Shown: positions 63,157-64,000 of the stretch, piece after piece
Layout of the letters: the number at the start of each line of letters is the position of its first letter
How positions within the stretch are numbered: the stretch's first letter is position 1
NCBI GenBank assembly: GCA_037577475.1
Contig: CM075187.1
Coordinates: forward strand, 19,374,810-19,438,809
DNA: 64,000 nt
Source of the DNA: Chaunax sp. Z400
Lineage: Eukaryota > Chordata > Actinopteri > Lophiiformes > Chaunacidae
Direction of reading: 5' to 3'
The notes under the pieces: model-generated
What the model saw: only the letters and a program-made list of their open reading frames with translations
Told to the model about the DNA's origin: nothing
Database searches by the model: none
Translations under genes and position numbers: made by a program

Positions 63157-64000
63157 GTAAAGAACTGGTTGTTTGCTCTTTTAGGTTTGCACAGAGTGGA
63201 AATGGCAGTTGCCTTCATAACGTAACCTATCTAGAACAGTCTATCACACAGCACAAATTAACATGATGACAACCAGGCAGTCTGCTTCCTCCCTGTGTTA
63301 CTGCCTGTCGACTGCCGTGCACAAGGGTGCAGCGTTATTCTCACACAGACAGTAGGCAGCAGATTAGCTTCAGAGCAGAGCGTACAGCCGAGATAATGAA
63401 CTGACTTTGAGATACATTTCACAACGACCATCTTCATTATCCATAAGTCCAACAAAAAAAGAGACTCAATAATCAATTTATCAAACCCTTGTTGAACACA
63501 GAACATAAACTTGCTTTCAGCTGCTCTGCCTCCACTTTATCCACACTCCATTATCCTTCAAAGCTGAGGAATTGTTTACAAAAAAGCATCAATTATATGT
63601 AATTGCTTTAGATATTAAGACAGTCTGCAAAATATGACATCAGATGGTGCCAACCAAGAAAAGAAACAAAACAAATCTTTCATCCCGGAGACTTACCATC
63701 TTTTTGAAGTTACATGGCAAGCTAACTTTGTTTGATATGGCAGATAAAACATGTTTGCAACGTGCCTAAATGTTATTATATATTCTTATATTACAAAATA
63801 TATTCTATACCAATATATTCTATGTTTGCACAGTTAAATGTGTACAAAAAGGTTAGGACATAATTCAAGCAATTTCACACTTGCTTTGTAGGGGCCCTAA
63901 AGATATGCATCTCATAATTGGTTTCTTTCATTTGCATTTTTTTTAAATTTTTAGGCACAATTGATCTTGGGCCATTTTTCTGTCATTCTATTATTGTTCC
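63157..64000 (+). other. znrf3: start of znrf3 intron 2
   Basis: Intronic sequence runs from the exon 2 donor to the window edge. It is AT-rich, and I see no coding exon, repeat of known type or RNA gene in it. Confidence 0.7.

Overview
This is a vertebrate, almost certainly teleost fish, nuclear genome window. It has spliced genes with GT-AG introns, many (CA)n/(TG)n and GATA microsatellites, and interspersed repeats typical of fish: Tc1-like, hAT and Rex1/L2-like elements. Two protein-coding loci are firmly recognised. Both were identified by reading their translations against remembered family sequence, not by a search.

Left part (about 3.6-6.3 kb, minus strand): a complete xbp1 gene of five exons. 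It encodes the bZIP transcription factor of the unfolded protein response. The 26-nt IRE1-excised intron (4842-4867) is visible in exon 4. The unspliced frame (XBP1u, 275 aa) and spliced frame (XBP1s, 386 aa) both read through the start of exon 5, so about 290 bases downstream of the cut site are read in two frames.

Right part (25.56 kb to the window end, plus strand): the 5' part of znrf3, the transmembrane RING E3 ligase that removes Frizzled/LRP6 from the cell surface. Exon 1 (25560-25784) and exon 2 (63034-63156) are separated by a 37-kb first intron. The remaining exons lie beyond the window. The xbp1/znrf3 head-to-head order matches the human 22q12 arrangement, which supports both identifications.

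The 19-kb intergenic region and the 37-kb intron hold no other gene I can name. They contain microsatellites, a non-autonomous hAT element with a perfect 8-bp target duplication and an intact BED zinc-finger exon (58632-59533), the older repeat it inserted into (also present at 41623-42098), a second decayed hAT element (33414-34798), a LINE reverse-transcriptase fragment (54858-55090), a miniature Tc1-like element (8103-8177), and several other fish-type repeats. The purine-rich region just upstream of znrf3 carries a perfect TCF/LEF motif, consistent with Wnt feedback control.

I found no CRISPR array, operon or new multi-gene system. The most interesting signals are the XBP1u tail extension, the uORF whose stop overlaps the znrf3 start codon, and the nested hAT insertion.
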